Below, in pieces: positions 8,605 to 16,354 of a stretch of 38,332 bases of DNA; position 1 is the first letter of the stretch, and each line of letters opens with the position of its first letter. The stretch lies in NCBI GenBank assembly GCA_043769275.1, contig JAYVJM010000061.1:1-38332 (forward strand), given 5' to 3'. A program made the position numbers and the translations under genes. Source of the stretch: JAYVJM01 sp043769275 (GTDB lineage Bacteria > Pseudomonadota > Gammaproteobacteria > Pseudomonadales > UBA7239). Below the pieces are notes generated by a model that saw nothing but the letters and a program-made list of their open reading frames with translations, had not been told where the DNA came from and searched no databases.

Positions 8605-9302
8605 TGGCGCTACAAGATGGGTTAGAGCAGTTGCAAAACTTTAATATTGCCGATCTGGATCCAGACGATATAGGCAGCTGGCCTCTGCCTGTTAAGGCCG
8701 TATTATGGGTTCTGGCCTTTGTTGCTGTTTTGATCTTGGTCTATATCTTGATCTTGCAGGAAAAGGGGGAGTCGCTGGATACTGCTGTACAGCGAGAGGT
8801 GACCTTAAAGGCTGATTTTGATAAAAAGGTACAGGAGGCAGCTAATATAGATGCCTACCGTAAGCAAATGCTTAAGATGAACGAGTCTTTTAGCGCACTG
8901 TTGGCGCAGCTGCCGAAGGATACTGAGGTGCCTGGTTTGCTTGATGATATTACAAACAAGGGGCAGAGTAGCGGTTTGGCTTTTGATGCAATTGATTTGC
9001 AGCCAGAAAAAAAAGGAGATTTTTATGTGGAGTTGCCTATAGATATTCGTGTAGCGGGTGGCTTTCATGATTTTGCCGCTTTTGTTAGTGGCGTGGCGGG
9101 TTTATCGCGCATTGTGACTTTAGATGACTTTGAAATTGAGGCATCTAAGGAGGGCACAGGCGTGTCTGCTTTGGCAAAAAACGATGCGGATAGCGCAGGC
9201 CGTGCGCGTAGTGACGAGGAGTTGACTATGAAAATTACGGCTAAAACATACCGCTACAAATCCGCTGAGGAAGGCGATAATGAGATTAAAAAGAAAATAT
9301 AG
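8604..9302 (+). CDS. pilO: Type IV pilus inner-membrane assembly protein PilO
   Basis: PilO pairs with PilN through matching coiled coils and periplasmic domains. The 232-aa protein has a cytoplasmic tail, one transmembrane helix at about residues 30-50 (AVLWVLAFVAVLILVYILIL), a coiled coil, and a periplasmic domain with VPGLLDDITNKGQ, IRVAGGFHDFAAFVSGVAGL and LTMKITAKTYRY. These are all typical of the family. Its ATG overlaps the pilN TAA. Its own end overlaps the start of pilP by 23 bases. Confidence 0.96.
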   Translation: MALQDGLEQLQNFNIADLDPDDIGSWPLPVKAVLWVLAFVAVLILVYILILQEKGESLDTAVQREVTLKADFDKKVQEAANIDAYRKQMLKMNESFSALLAQLPKDTEVPGLLDDITNKGQSSGLAFDAIDLQPEKKGDFYVELPIDIRVAGGFHDFAAFVSGVAGLSRIVTLDDFEIEASKEGTGVSALAKNDADSAGRARSDEELTMKITAKTYRYKSAEEGDNEIKKKI

Positions 9303-9834
9303 TGTGCTGCCATCTCTGTTTCCTTGCTTTGCTGTGCTGCTGCTTGCGGGCTGTGGCGGTGATATGGCCGATATGGATGCGTACATGCAGGGAGTTCGTG
9401 GTAAATCAATTCAGCCTATTGACCCTGTTCCTTCGTTACCTCAGTACGATGTCTTTATTTATGGCGCAGCGGGATTGCGTAGTCCATTTGAAAGGCCACA
9501 AGCAATTCAGGATTTAGCGGGTGATGGCGCAGCCCGTACCGAAGTAGTTAAGCCGGATGAGCTGCGAGCAAAGGAGTATTTAGAGCAGTTTAATCTCAGC
9601 TCTATCGTGATGGTTGGTTCTGTTGTGAAAGGTGGCATCGCGTGGGGGCTTGTGGATGATGGAACGGGAAACATTCAGCGCGTGCGTGCGGGAAATTACA
9701 TGGGACGTAATTACGGTAAAATTTATTACATAGACGAGAGTCGAATAGACCTAAGAGAGATTGTGCCAAGCGGCTCTGTCGGGTGGGTTGAGCGCCAGAA
9801 AACGCTCAAGCTGTCAGAGAGGATGGAAAAGTAA
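9280..9834 (+). CDS. pilP: Type IV pilus lipoprotein PilP
   Basis: An inner-membrane lipoprotein that connects PilNO to the PilQ secretin. The signal peptide ends in a clear lipobox, LLAGC, making C25 the lipidated residue. A flexible linker follows with the PilP-typical YDVFIYGAAGLRSPFERP. The C-terminal beta domain has LRAKEYLEQFNLSSIVMVGS and GNYMGRNYGKIYYID. At 184 aa the length is normal. It overlaps the pilO 3' end by 23 bases. Confidence 0.96.
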   Translation: MRLKRKYSVLPSLFPCFAVLLLAGCGGDMADMDAYMQGVRGKSIQPIDPVPSLPQYDVFIYGAAGLRSPFERPQAIQDLAGDGAARTEVVKPDELRAKEYLEQFNLSSIVMVGSVVKGGIAWGLVDDGTGNIQRVRAGNYMGRNYGKIYYIDESRIDLREIVPSGSVGWVERQKTLKLSERMEK

Positions 9835-9854
9835 AGACAATGATGGAGGTTTTT

Positions 9855-9929
9855 ATGATGGATCTATTCTGTAGACGCAGTGAAATTATAACTAATAAAA
9901 AAGGGGTGGTATTGTGGAAAACATTATAA
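9855..9929 (+). CDS. Possible 24-residue ORF overlapping the start of pilQ
   Basis: GATGGAGG (9842-9849) followed by T5 and two adjacent ATGs (9855, 9858) is the strongest ribosome binding site in the pilus operon, but it opens only a 24-codon frame (MMDLFCRRSEII…). That frame runs over the A6G4 tract at 9897-9906 and past the GTG start of pilQ, ending at 9929. The pilQ frame is one base back (-1) and has its own stop at 9896. The ORF could be a coupling leader, the true pilQ start reached by frameshifting, or the result of an indel in the A/G run. Translation is inferred only. Confidence 0.3.
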   Translation: MMDLFCRRSEIITNKKGVVLWKTL

Positions 9930-12070
9930 AGGCACTTGTTCGTGCAGTTCCCTTGTTGTTTGCAACGTGGGGTTTTGCTCTGCTGCCCCCTCAGGCGACG
10001 ACCGGTATTCATTCTGCGGGAGGTTCTGCCTCCCAATCTGTCCAGATGACAGATATTAAGTTTTCCGCTCTGCCTGGCAGCCGCTTTGAGGTACGTATGC
10101 GCTTTTCTGGTGGGGTACCAGAGCCGCAAGGATACGCGATTGATAAGCCTGCGCGGCTTGTTCTGGATTTTCCCAATGTAGAAAGCAGGCTTAAGGAAAA
10201 AAGATATACGTTGTCTTTTGGTAACGCTAAGAGCGCGAATGTTTTAAGCGATGGCAAAAGGACGCGTCTAATTTTGAACATGATCGAGATGGATAGCTAT
10301 CAAACCCGCACAGAGGATGACAGTTTTATTTTGACTGTCGGCAAGGACAAGCTAGGTGAAATGATTAAAAAAAGCTCCAGTGTCGCAGATAGGCTTTCTT
10401 CTGATACGCCCAAAAATAGCAAAAGTATCAACAATGTTGATTTTCGTCGCGGTGAAGCTGGTGAGGGAAAAGTCATTGTGTCTCTGTCAGACCCTCATGT
10501 TGGTGCTGCTGTAGAGAATGTCAATGGACAGATCGTGCTCAGATTTGCGGATACCGAGCTGCCCGTCAATTTGCGCCTTAAGCTAGATGTAACTGACTTT
10601 GCCGCACCTGTTAGCGCTATTTCGTCGGATTACATTGGTACGGATAGTGTTATTTCTATCAAGCCAACAGGTGAGTACGATTATCTTGCTTATCAAACCG
10701 ATACTGAATACGTCGTGAGTGTTAAGCCGCTAAATGCGAAAGAGCAGGACACGCGCAAACAAAAATTTAGTTACGTCGGCGAAAAATTGTCGCTGAATTT
10801 TCAGGATATTCCTTTGCGCTCAGTATTGCAGTTGGTCGCAGATTTTGCGGAGCTCAATTTGGTGGCGAGTGACACAGTAGAGGGAAAAATCACTCTGCGT
10901 TTAGAAGATGTGCCTTGGGATCAGGCATTAGATTTAGTCTTGAAAACAAAAGGGCTTGATAAGCGTCAGGTCGGCAATGTCTTGATGGTGGCACCTGCAG
11001 CCGAAATCGCCGCTCGTGAGCGTGAGCAGTTGGAAACTAACAAGCAATTACAGGCACTGGCTCCTATGCACACAGAGCATGTGCAAATCTTATATGCTGA
11101 CGCAGCTGTTGTGTTTAAATTATTAAGCAATAAGGAGGGGGGTGCTGCTGAAGAGTCAGCGCAAAGCCTGATGTCTAGCCGTGGTTCAGCCAGCCTTGAT
11201 GAGCGCACAAATTCAATTATCATCACGGAAACGGATGCTAAAATTCAGCAGTTTAGAGAACTGGTAAAGCGAATTGATATTCCCGTGCGCCAAGTGTCCA
11301 TCGAGGCCAGAATAGTTAAAGCAAGCTCCAGCTTTACAAAAGATTTAGGTGTAAGTTGGGGTGTAGAGCGATTGAAAGATAATGGCTCCACTGTTCGTGT
11401 TTCTAACAAGTTGAAAGATCCCGTATCTGGTGGGCTTGACGGAACGGGGAAAATGCAGACGGTAACCGACTTGTCCGCTGGTGCTGGAGCCTCATCTTTG
11501 GCTTTAGGTATTCTACAGGGGGATGACACTATGCTGGGTGTCGAACTTTCAGCCTTGGAAAGTAGTGGCCATGGCGAAATTGTGTCGCAGCCAAAAGTTA
11601 TTACGGGCGACAAACAAAAAGCGGTTATCAAAAGCGGTCAGGAGATCGGTTATTTGGAGGCATCCTCAAGCGGTGCGGCAACGGTGTCTTTTAAAGAGGC
11701 GGTGTTGAAGTTAGAGGTAACGCCGCAGATCACGCAAGACGATAAAATCATCATGAATATCGTTGTGTCAAAAGACAGCATTAAAGAGTATATCAATGTG
11801 CCTAGCGACGGCGGGGGAACCACGCAAACGCCTGTTCTTGATACGATGCAGCTAGATACTAGTGTGTTAGTCGATAATGGGCAGACAATTGTTTTGGGCG
11901 GTATATTTGAAAGCTCCTCTGATAACACAAGGAGAAAAGTGCCGTTTTTGGGTGACTTGCCCGTGATCGGCGCTTTGTTTAGCAGTAGCGTCACTAAAGA
12001 TAATCGTACGGAGTTGCTCATTTTTGTCACGCCGCGTCTTTTGCAAAGTCCTTTTTTAGATAAACATTAG
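9914..12070 (+). CDS. pilQ: Type IV pilus outer-membrane secretin PilQ
   Basis: Forms the outer-membrane ring through which the pilus passes. The 718-aa product has a signal-like N-terminus and two AMIN domains (about residues 42-130 and 170-270) that bind peptidoglycan. The secretin N0/STN region contains LSLNFQDIPLRSVLQLVADF and LDLVLKTKGLDKR. An N1 domain follows (DERTNSIIITETDA), then the C-terminal secretin beta-barrel with GEIVSQPKVITGDKQ and VPFLGDLPVIGALFSS. The start used here is GTG 9914 with AAGGGG upstream (9901-9906). A stronger ribosome binding site at 9842-9849 serves a different frame, so the N-terminus is uncertain. Last gene of the pilMNOPQ cluster; aroK follows 14 bases later. 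Confidence 0.95.
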   Translation: MENIIKALVRAVPLLFATWGFALLPPQATTGIHSAGGSASQSVQMTDIKFSALPGSRFEVRMRFSGGVPEPQGYAIDKPARLVLDFPNVESRLKEKRYTLSFGNAKSANVLSDGKRTRLILNMIEMDSYQTRTEDDSFILTVGKDKLGEMIKKSSSVADRLSSDTPKNSKSINNVDFRRGEAGEGKVIVSLSDPHVGAAVENVNGQIVLRFADTELPVNLRLKLDVTDFAAPVSAISSDYIGTDSVISIKPTGEYDYLAYQTDTEYVVSVKPLNAKEQDTRKQKFSYVGEKLSLNFQDIPLRSVLQLVADFAELNLVASDTVEGKITLRLEDVPWDQALDLVLKTKGLDKRQVGNVLMVAPAAEIAAREREQLETNKQLQALAPMHTEHVQILYADAAVVFKLLSNKEGGAAEESAQSLMSSRGSASLDERTNSIIITETDAKIQQFRELVKRIDIPVRQVSIEARIVKASSSFTKDLGVSWGVERLKDNGSTVRVSNKLKDPVSGGLDGTGKMQTVTDLSAGAGASSLALGILQGDDTMLGVELSALESSGHGEIVSQPKVITGDKQKAVIKSGQEIGYLEASSSGAATVSFKEAVLKLEVTPQITQDDKIIMNIVVSKDSIKEYINVPSDGGGTTQTPVLDTMQLDTSVLVDNGQTIVLGGIFESSSDNTRRKVPFLGDLPVIGALFSSSVTKDNRTELLIFVTPRLLQSPFLDKH

Positions 12071-12084
12071 GTCAGAAAATATTG

Positions 12085-12630
12085 ATGTTGGTAACGCCAA
12101 GGCAAACAAATGTGTCACTTGTCGGCCCAATGGGGGCTGGCAAGACAACTATCGGTCGTTTACTGGCCGAAGAGCTTGGTCTTACCTTTGTCGATACTGA
12201 TCGAGAAGTTGAAGTGCGTGCGGGTGCTGATATTCCTTGGATATTTGATGTGGAGGGCGAGCAGGGTTTTCGCCTGCGTGAAAGTCGAGCGCTGGAAGAG
12301 TTGTCTTGGCAGTCAGGGCTGTTGTGGGCGACGGGTGGCGGGATTGTGTTGGTGCCAGAGAATCGCCGCTACTTACGTGAACACAGCTACTGTATCTATC
12401 TCACAGCAGATGTCGATAGATTGCTCTCTCGTGTAGGCAAAGATAAAAAAAGACCGTTATTGCAAGTGGATGACCCGCGTGAGGTTCTAGGGCGTATTTT
12501 ATTGTTGCGGGATCCGCTTTATCGAGAAGTGGCGGATTTAATCGTGGCAACCAATACGCGTCCGCCGCGCCAACTGGTAAAAGATATTGTGAATACAATT
12601 AAATTAGCTAGGGAAAATTTAGTCAAATAG
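12085..12630 (+). CDS. aroK: Shikimate kinase
   Basis: Phosphorylates shikimate in the chorismate pathway. It is 181 aa, a normal length. The Walker A GPMGAGKTTIG is at residues 14-24, the DTD motif at 37-39, the substrate-binding FRLRES arginines near 62-67, GGGI at 84-87, and a LID with KDKKRPLL. ATG 12085 is used; a TTG three bases earlier (12082) is slightly better spaced from the weak AGG at 12069 and cannot be excluded. The location right after pilQ is the usual gamma-proteobacterial order, but aroB, which normally follows, is absent. Confidence 0.95.
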   Translation: MLVTPRQTNVSLVGPMGAGKTTIGRLLAEELGLTFVDTDREVEVRAGADIPWIFDVEGEQGFRLRESRALEELSWQSGLLWATGGGIVLVPENRRYLREHSYCIYLTADVDRLLSRVGKDKKRPLLQVDDPREVLGRILLLRDPLYREVADLIVATNTRPPRQLVKDIVNTIKLARENLVK

Positions 12631-12797
12631 TACGCCACTCGCCATTGGTTTTTTATTTAGCCATGTAAAGAAGTGAGCGGTTTTGATGACGGATGCGTGA
12701 TGCAATATTGTCGATGATCAGGGGGATGCCTGTGGTAATTTGACAGGGTTTCCTGTGCAGGCCAGACTTCATGCCCTACTGCACTGGGGAAATGGTT

Positions 12798-13274
12798 ATG
12801 AACGGGGACATCAAAGTTATTGAACACCTCAACCAAGCCTTGGCCAATGAGCTTGTGGCCATCAATCAATATTTTTTGCACGCACGGATGCTAAAGGCTT
12901 GGGGTTTTCTGCATCTAGCTGAACACGAATACCGCGAGTCTATTCATGAGATGAAGCACGCAGATATGTTGATCGAACGTATTTTATTTCTGAAAGGGCT
13001 GCCAAACCTGCAAAAGCTAGGCAAGCTGACAATAGGTGAGAATGTATTGGAGATTTTGCGCGCAGATCTTCAGGTAGAACGCGCAGCATATCCTGCTTTG
13101 GTTGCAGGTATTGCTTATTGTGAAAAAAGTGGCGACTACATTAGCCGCGAACTGCTGAGGCGCATATTGGACTCTGAGGAGGAGCATATCGACTGGACGG
13201 AGACGCAATTAGAGTTGGTTGATAAAGTTGGATTGCCAAACTATTTGCAAAGCCAGATAGTCGATTCCAATTAA
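12798..13274 (+). CDS. bfr: Bacterioferritin
   Basis: A heme-containing iron-storage protein forming a 24-subunit shell. The 158-aa product aligns end to end with E. coli Bfr. The diiron ferroxidase ligands are all present (E18, E51, H54, E94, E127, H130), and so is the heme-ligating methionine M52. ATG 12798 is chosen because GGGGA at 12786-12790 lies 7 bases upstream and the protein then begins MNGDIKVIEHLN like its homologs. No bacterioferritin-associated ferredoxin gene is adjacent. No clear Fur box was recognised in the 167 bases upstream. Confidence 0.97.
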   Translation: MNGDIKVIEHLNQALANELVAINQYFLHARMLKAWGFLHLAEHEYRESIHEMKHADMLIERILFLKGLPNLQKLGKLTIGENVLEILRADLQVERAAYPALVAGIAYCEKSGDYISRELLRRILDSEEEHIDWTETQLELVDKVGLPNYLQSQIVDSN

Positions 13275-13281
13275 CGCTTAT

Positions 13282-13869
13282 TTAGGTGTTGTTTTGCAAA
13301 AACTGCAACATTGTAGGAAAAAAGCGCGCAGCGTTTTGAAAACTATGGTTGCCGCCGTATTCAATGATGGCTGGGATGCGCCAGTAATGTGTGGTTGCTT
13401 CGCGATAGTCTAGTGTTTGATCCGCTGTTTGCACCATTAGCAATAATCGCTGAGGATTATTGTGTTTTTCTGTGAACAGCATGCGAAGGTCGTCAACATG
13501 CTGTTGCTCTAATGTATCTATCTTATTGTCGTAATAGTTTTTGTTTTCGCCAAGATGCTGAGATAGCGTGTTGAATGGGCGCACGGCAGGATTAATAAGC
13601 ACTGCTGGTGCATCAAACTTTTCTGCGAGAAAGGCGGCGTAAAAGCCGCCCAGCGAGCTGCCAATTAGTCCGATATTTCCTGTGGTGTTTTTTACAATAG
13701 CCTCTATTTGCGCAATGGCTTCGAGCGGCTCGATGGGCAGTGCGGGAATGTGGATGTGTATTTCGGGATGCCACTTCTTTAGCCACTGTCGAAGCTGTGT
13801 CGACTTGTGTGATAGCGGCGAGCTGTTAAAGCCGTGTATGTAGATGACAGTGAGCTTTTTGTTCGTCAT
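13282..13869 (-). CDS. yqiA: YqiA-family alpha/beta-hydrolase (esterase)
   Basis: A small cytoplasmic esterase of the YqiA/UPF0227 family, 195 aa. The N-terminal IYIHGFNSSP gives the oxyanion loop. The nucleophile elbow is GSSLGG with S72 (GxSxG). The acid is probably in TADQTLDY and the histidine in GGNHSF near the C-terminus. It overlaps cpdA by 4 bases (stop/start ATGA type) and forms the end of a nudF-cpdA-yqiA operon, as in E. coli and Pseudomonas, where parE comes next. Here it instead meets bfr convergently with only 7 bases between. Confidence 0.92.
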   Translation of the reverse strand: MTNKKLTVIYIHGFNSSPLSHKSTQLRQWLKKWHPEIHIHIPALPIEPLEAIAQIEAIVKNTTGNIGLIGSSLGGFYAAFLAEKFDAPAVLINPAVRPFNTLSQHLGENKNYYDNKIDTLEQQHVDDLRMLFTEKHNNPQRLLLMVQTADQTLDYREATTHYWRIPAIIEYGGNHSFQNAARFFPTMLQFLQNNT

Positions 13870-14741
13870 GCTTGGTTTTCTATCTTCATGGCTATCATGT
13901 TGGGATGGTTTTTGTTCGTTTTGGTGCGCGCATGATTGTGGCCATGCCCGTGCTCTCTGCCCACGTTTACTGCGGTGACTTCAGTTGCGAAACTGCCATC
14001 GTCGCGTAGTATTAAGTGACGGTAAGCGGGCGGGGAATTATCTTCCATATGTATCGTGCAATTCGGCTTGAATTGAACGCAGGTTGATGGTGTCGACAGT
14101 AGCGTGTAATGCGCCCGTTGTTGCTGGCAAGCCTGATGCACATGGCCGTTGCACACTAAACGCAGTTGCGGCGTTTGGTCGAGTAATGCCAGTATTTGCT
14201 CTGCATTGCGCATTCGAAGCGCATCTATCCATTCGCTGCCGACGGGTAGAAGGGGGTGATGCACGAATATGGCGCTGTATTTGTTGGGGTTGGCGAGCAA
14301 AGCCGCTTGTAACCACGTTAATTCGCTTGAAGATAGCTCGCCGTAGGTTTGATTTTCGACACGGCTATCCAATAACAATATTTGCCAGTGCGTTGTCATG
14401 ATTTGTTTGCAGCGCAAACGTTTTCTCTCGCTGGCGGCCATCATGACAGCGGGATTATCGTGATTGCCTGGCAGCCAAAAAAAAGGCGCGGACAGTTTAT
14501 TTAGTTGGCTCAGCAATAGTTGATAAGCGCGCTTATCTCCGTTTTGGGTGAGGTCGCCAGTCGCAAGCACGAGGTCAGCGCGGCAGTCGTCAGCGGTCTG
14601 GCGTTTAATGCTGCGTATGACACGCCTCAAAGTCGTATAGGGATTCACTCCCGACAACAGCTTTCTGCTCTTGTTGTAAAGATGGCAGTCTGTTATTTGC
14701 ACAACAGATATTGCTGCTTTTTTGTCGAGGGAGTAGATCAC
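13866..14741 (-). CDS. cpdA: CpdA-type 3',5'-cyclic AMP phosphodiesterase (calcineurin-like)
   Basis: A class III cyclic nucleotide phosphodiesterase that hydrolyses cAMP with a dinuclear metal centre. The metallophosphoesterase blocks are complete: D18-x-H20 in QITDCHL, GD at 62-63, GNHD at 92-95, HHPLLP at 161-166 and GHVH at 199-202. At 291 aa it is longer than most CpdA (about 270). A C-terminal tail with alternating histidines (HGHGHNH, 264-270) followed by Lys/Asn-rich sequence accounts for the extra length. Its start overlaps the nudF stop. The position next to nudF and yqiA supports the cpdA assignment over other phosphoesterases. Confidence 0.92.
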   Translation of the reverse strand: MIYSLDKKAAISVVQITDCHLYNKSRKLLSGVNPYTTLRRVIRSIKRQTADDCRADLVLATGDLTQNGDKRAYQLLLSQLNKLSAPFFWLPGNHDNPAVMMAASERKRLRCKQIMTTHWQILLLDSRVENQTYGELSSSELTWLQAALLANPNKYSAIFVHHPLLPVGSEWIDALRMRNAEQILALLDQTPQLRLVCNGHVHQACQQQRAHYTLLSTPSTCVQFKPNCTIHMEDNSPPAYRHLILRDDGSFATEVTAVNVGREHGHGHNHARTKTNKNHPNMIAMKIENQA

Positions 14742-15364
14742 TTATCGCTTTCTTTTTGCAGTCGTTGCCGATTCATCTGTAGCCATTGCAAGGCAATGAC
14801 GGCGGCAGCGTTGTTTATGTTGCCGCTAAGAACGGCCTTGAATGCATCGTCTGCACTAAATGTTTGCACGCGAATATCTTCATTTTCCTCCGGCAGCCCA
14901 AATACGCCCTCAACGGCATCCAGTTGGCACAGGCTGCAAAAAAGCTGCATGCGTGCACTAGAGCCGCCTGGGCTGTTGTAATAGCGACAAATGTTGTGCA
15001 ATTGCGTCGCGTTGATTTGTAGCCCTGTTTCTTCTGCGACTTCGCGCACAGCGACATTTTCTGGCACTTCTCCTGTTTCCATCATGCCAGCGACGATTTC
15101 CCATACCCATGGGCCGGTTGTGTTCTCAAAACATCCTATACGAAATTGCTGCGTGAGAGCCACAGCGTCGCGCACGGGGTCATACAGCAGCACGCCAACA
15201 GCATCACCACGCACAAACAATTCGCGCTGCATGTCGCCACTCCATCCGCCTTTAAATAAGCGATGACGAAGTAGGTATCGTTCCATTTTGAAAAAGCCGC
15301 TGAATACGGTTTCTTGTTTTTTTATGTCAACATCGGCGCGGGAAAAGCGTTGCGGTAACATCAT
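14738..15364 (-). CDS. nudF: ADP-ribose pyrophosphatase (Nudix)
   Basis: Hydrolyses ADP-ribose to AMP and ribose-5-phosphate. The 208-aa product has the full Nudix box at residues 93-115 (G93, E99, R107, E108, E111, E112, G114). It also has the NudF-typical GFFKMERYLLRHRLF, SPGGSSARM and GLPEENEDIRV segments and ends in AVIALQWLQM like E. coli NudF. ATG 15364 (AAGG upstream) is used; an in-frame start at 15472 would add 36 non-conserved residues. In E. coli and Pseudomonas yqiB separates nudF from cpdA. Here the two genes overlap directly and no yqiB is present. Confidence 0.95.
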   Translation of the reverse strand: MMLPQRFSRADVDIKKQETVFSGFFKMERYLLRHRLFKGGWSGDMQRELFVRGDAVGVLLYDPVRDAVALTQQFRIGCFENTTGPWVWEIVAGMMETGEVPENVAVREVAEETGLQINATQLHNICRYYNSPGGSSARMQLFCSLCQLDAVEGVFGLPEENEDIRVQTFSADDAFKAVLSGNINNAAAVIALQWLQMNRQRLQKESDK

Positions 15365-15443
15365 GAATGCCTTTATGTATAACGTGAAGCGTGGGATTTC
15401 GCACTTTTGCGACGTTTCGCTTGAGCGTAGGGTAGGGTTTTTT

Positions 15444-16256
15444 TCACGAGCCGCCCCGCATTTTTTGCTCAATAGCCCGAAGCGTATTTTGAATTTCCTT
15501 TTCTTTCAGTTCTGGATCAATGTCCTGAATGTATTCAATAGCAGAAAAATCATCACCTCGCTTTCTGTTTTGCGGCGGCTCAAGTGCCTCAATTAGCAGA
15601 GCTTCAAGTGTTGCGACAAGGCCGTCAAGGGATGTGTTGAGGGCGATTTCTCGAAGATCGCCCTCTTGCGTCACGTCAAGCAGGCCAAACCATGAGAATC
15701 GATTCCAGCGGCTGCCCAAGCGATCCACCGTGTGCTCAAAAAGGCGTTTACCCAATGGACGGTCAATGGAGCGGCCGATATACGCGACGGTGTGGTGGTC
15801 GTAAATAATATAGATGCCTTTCTGTTTGCCAAAATTGACTGGTTTTGAAAGAGCCTGTTGTTTGCCAAACATTTTCGGGTCGTTGCGCCACACAACAAGG
15901 TCACGCTGCCAATACATGCCGAAAGAGTGAATGATGGAGTCGGAGAACGCCGCGTCCGTTTCGGCAAGAGTTTCCGCTTTCTTTTGTTTTGAAGTTGGTG
16001 TTGATGTCGGAGTAATTGCTGCCACCTGTGAATTTTTGAGCGCAAATATGCCTTTGCCAACGCGTATAAAGGGCGACTTCTCACCGTCATGTTTTATCGA
16101 CGACGCTATTTGTGCGCCCACTGTTGCTGCTGGGGTTGCACCGTCCGTCGCGTAATAGCCGCGAGATAAAACTTGTTCGGATATTTCGGCGTAGTGCAGC
16201 GGGGTATCCGAATCGCCAAGTACTTTTTTTATGGCTTCTTTACAAGACTTTTCCAC
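15444..16256 (-). CDS. HARE-HTH domain protein with C-terminal GIY-YIG nuclease-like domain
   Basis: A 270-aa two-domain protein. Residues about 2-74 form a HARE-HTH winged-helix module (PLHYAEISEQVLSRGYY, then IASSIKHDGEKSPFIRVGKGIFAL). A polar linker of about 40 residues follows. Residues about 147-235 are a GIY-YIG nuclease fold: GIY at 147-149, YIG at 159-161, the arginine in GKRLFEH (R171), the metal-binding glutamate in TLEALLIEAL (E218) and N230 in PPQNRKRG. All catalytic positions look intact. GTG 16256 is preferred because GGAGG lies 5 bases upstream; an ATG at 16325 is possible. HARE-HTH modules are known in DNA-modification and restriction contexts. The cellular target here is unknown, and no methyltransferase gene is nearby. 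Confidence 0.85.
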   Translation of the reverse strand: MEKSCKEAIKKVLGDSDTPLHYAEISEQVLSRGYYATDGATPAATVGAQIASSIKHDGEKSPFIRVGKGIFALKNSQVAAITPTSTPTSKQKKAETLAETDAAFSDSIIHSFGMYWQRDLVVWRNDPKMFGKQQALSKPVNFGKQKGIYIIYDHHTVAYIGRSIDRPLGKRLFEHTVDRLGSRWNRFSWFGLLDVTQEGDLREIALNTSLDGLVATLEALLIEALEPPQNRKRGDDFSAIEYIQDIDPELKEKEIQNTLRAIEQKMRGGS

Positions 16257-16354
16257 TGACACCTCCAAAAAATCTAATTCAGTGTTTACGTTATACCTTG
16301 ATGTATAAAGTGCTGCCGCTTTCAAGAAACTCGCGCGACTTTTCCGTCATGGCT

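Noticed and set aside
12631..12797. Fur box before bacterioferritin
   Set aside because: No stretch resembles the GATAATGAT-type consensus well enough.
15364..15472. 36-residue N-terminal extension of NudF
   Set aside because: It is not conserved; ATG 15364 has a better ribosome binding site and the family N-terminus.
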